A stretch of DNA of 64,000 nucleotides from DASQPR01 sp963836785 (GTDB lineage Bacteria; Actinomycetota; Actinomycetes; Mycobacteriales; Micromonosporaceae), in the NCBI GenBank assembly GCA_963836785.1, contig CAWIKW010000007.1, positions 186,001 to 250,000 of the forward strand. The letters run 5' to 3'. This document shows positions 62,888-64,000 of this stretch, in pieces; the stretch's first letter is position 1; each line of letters begins with the position of its first letter. Position numbers and translations under genes: made by a program. The notes under the pieces were generated by a model. It saw only the letters and a program-made list of their open reading frames with translations, was not told the origin of the DNA and did no database searches.

Positions 62888-63377
62888 GATGTGGCCTCCG
62901 ATCTGACCACCGACGAGCTAACCACACTATTTGCAGTAAGTGGGCTGACTTGGGCAAACCAGACAGTACGCCGCAATACGCTCACGCCGTGCGGAGGTTA
63001 GTCCGTTCCCGCGGGCCTCGCGCCGGCGCGAGGAGAGTGGGCGATTAGGGGCGGCGTGAACGACGACACCCGCCGGGTCACTGAGATCGCCGGATCCTCG
63101 CTCGCCTTGGAATCGGGTCGAGCGGATGCGCCGCGAGGGCATGGCGCTGGCGGAACTGCTACCGCATCGCCGGAAGCGCCGGAAGGTTGAGTACGGCGCC
63201 GCGTCCGCACACGCGCAAGACCGCCTCATCTGGACCGCGGGATGGCAGCCAGCCGTGGCCTCTCTCAATGGGCGCGATCGCGGCCTTCGAATCGAGGCAT
63301 TTCGAAGGGTTGACACCTTTGGGCGTCAGCGGTCTAGGCTGTCGTGCCGTCTTTTGGCCGACGTTTCGGGGGCGTTC
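62888..63377. other. gap before the ABC ATPase with a probable promoter
   Basis: No gene is supportable in this 490-bp gap. The region 62900-63300 shows only chance frames. A promoter-like sequence near 63310 is listed separately. Confidence 0.6.
63310..63340 (+). promoter_or_regulatory. sigma-70-type promoter for the ABC ATPase
   Basis: TTGACA (63310-63315) is followed after 19 bases by TAGGCT (63335-63340), or after 17 bases by TCTAGG. The gene starts about 38 bp downstream at GTG 63378. The -35 is a perfect match. Confidence 0.55.
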
Positions 63378-64000
63378 GTGACAGACCTTGCGATCGACCT
63401 TGTTGGTGTGGGCCGCGTCTTTCGGCAGTCGGCCCGGTCGACGCCGCTGGTGGCGCTCGATGATGTGAGTTTTTCCGTTGGGATCGGCGAAGTCGTCGGG
63501 TTGCTCGGCAGCAACGGCGCCGGCAAGACCACCTTAACCAAGATTCTGTCCACGTTGCTTCTGCCGACATCGGGCACTGCCCAGGTATTCGGCGTCGATG
63601 TCGTACGCAATCCACGCGAGGCGCGGCGTCACCAGTCGGTGGTCCTCGGTGGGGACCGAGGGCTATACAACCGCCTCACCGCGCGCGACAACCTGCGTTT
63701 CTTCGGCATGCTCGATGGCCTGACACGGCGCGAGTTACGCGAGCGCGTACCGACCGCGCTGGACGAGGTGGGGTTAAGCGAAAGCGCCGACCGGGCCGTG
63801 GACACTTTCTCCAAGGGCATGCGCCAGCGGCTGCACATTGCGATCGGGATGATCTCGCGTCCACGGCTCCTCCTGCTGGACGAGCCGACGGTGGGGCTCG
63901 ACCCGGTTGAGGCCGAGCGCCTTCGCCGCGCCATCGCGGACCTGCGCACGCGTGGCGTCTCGGTGCTGCTGACAAGCCATTACCTGCTCGATATCGAGCA
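63378..64000 (+). CDS. ABC transporter ATP-binding protein, ABC-2 type, 3' end off the window
   Basis: The first 207 residues of an ATPase start at GTG 63378. Present are Walker A G-S-N-G-A-G-K-T-T, signature F-S-K-G-M-R-Q-R-L, Walker B L-L-L-L-D-E-P-T-V-G-L-D-P and the H-loop in L-T-S-H-Y. The F-S-K-G signature and lack of insertions fit the DrrA/NodI-type (ABC-2 exporter) subfamily, in which a drug or lipid exporter permease follows. The permease is outside the window. Confidence 0.9.
   Translation, partial: MTDLAIDLVGVGRVFRQSARSTPLVALDDVSFSVGIGEVVGLLGSNGAGKTTLTKILSTLLLPTSGTAQVFGVDVVRNPREARRHQSVVLGGDRGLYNRLTARDNLRFFGMLDGLTRRELRERVPTALDEVGLSESADRAVDTFSKGMRQRLHIAIGMISRPRLLLLDEPTVGLDPVEAERLRRAIADLRTRGVSVLLTSHYLLDIE

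Noticed and set aside
63060..63250. possible short coding frames before the ABC ATPase
   Set aside because: Several frames are open but short, arginine-rich and without a start, ribosome site or recognisable motif; they look like GC-driven chance frames.

Overview
The window is high-GC DNA with closely packed genes, GTG and TTG starts and strong GGAGG-type ribosome sites. It comes from an actinobacterium. Family markers support this: two mycothiol-dependent maleylpyruvate-isomerase-type proteins, an F420/FMN PPOX-type protein, UPF0182, DUF2342, DUF3068, DUF5679, a DivIVA-like coiled coil and two ECF sigma factors. The 0.2-9.4 kb block has the gene order of the conserved mycobacterial Rv3193c-Rv3196 neighbourhood, from memory of that locus. 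The genus cannot be fixed from sequence alone. There are no rRNA genes, tRNA genes, CRISPR arrays or transposases that I can see.

Layout: (1) 0-9.5 kb, conserved core: orphan cyclodehydratase-like protein, zinc-ribbon protein, YgjP-type metallopeptidase, DUF2342 metalloprotease, PDZ/Lon-like protease, UPF0182 membrane protein. (2) 9.5-15.5 kb: small membrane and hypothetical genes, a secreted HNH nuclease lipoprotein, a short LuxR-type regulator, a DUF3311-MctP monocarboxylate symporter pair, a methyltransferase. (3) 15.9-28.0 kb: a complete beta-glucoside island, with LacI regulator, OppA-type binding protein, two permeases, two ATPases, two GH1 beta-glucosidases and a ROK regulator. (4) 28-40.8 kb: mycothiol and PPOX enzymes, amidohydrolase, universal stress protein, MFS pump with divergent TetR, aquaporin, PLD-like protein, lipoprotein, Rossmann protein and CPBP protease. 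(5) 40.8-48.5 kb: an SDR, a geranylgeranyl-reductase-type flavoprotein, and an ECF41 sigma factor among epimerase/oxidoreductase genes. The sigma gene and the divergent oxidoreductase each carry a TGTCACA-N16-CGTC promoter. (6) 48.8-59.7 kb: DUF1269, a Tet/OtrA-type ribosome-protection GTPase with a leader ORF, a broken SDR, a P-loop kinase, a coiled-coil protein, a sigma factor with a frameshifted BNR-type partner, an APH-type kinase, a NYN nuclease, a double GNAT and a chloramphenicol phosphotransferase. (7) 59.9-64 kb: carbonic anhydrase, trypsin-like lipoprotein, DUF3068 protein, and the start of an ABC-2-type ATPase that runs off the end.

The clearest functional stories are the ECF41 circuit with promoter matches readable on both strands, the self-contained beta-glucoside uptake and hydrolysis island, and a stretch rich in antibiotic-modification and ribosome-protection families. 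A structural theme is the many short imperfect tandem repeats, each with its own unit (12-37 bp), placed in gene leaders and gaps. One unit of about 33 bp recurs at two distant loci.
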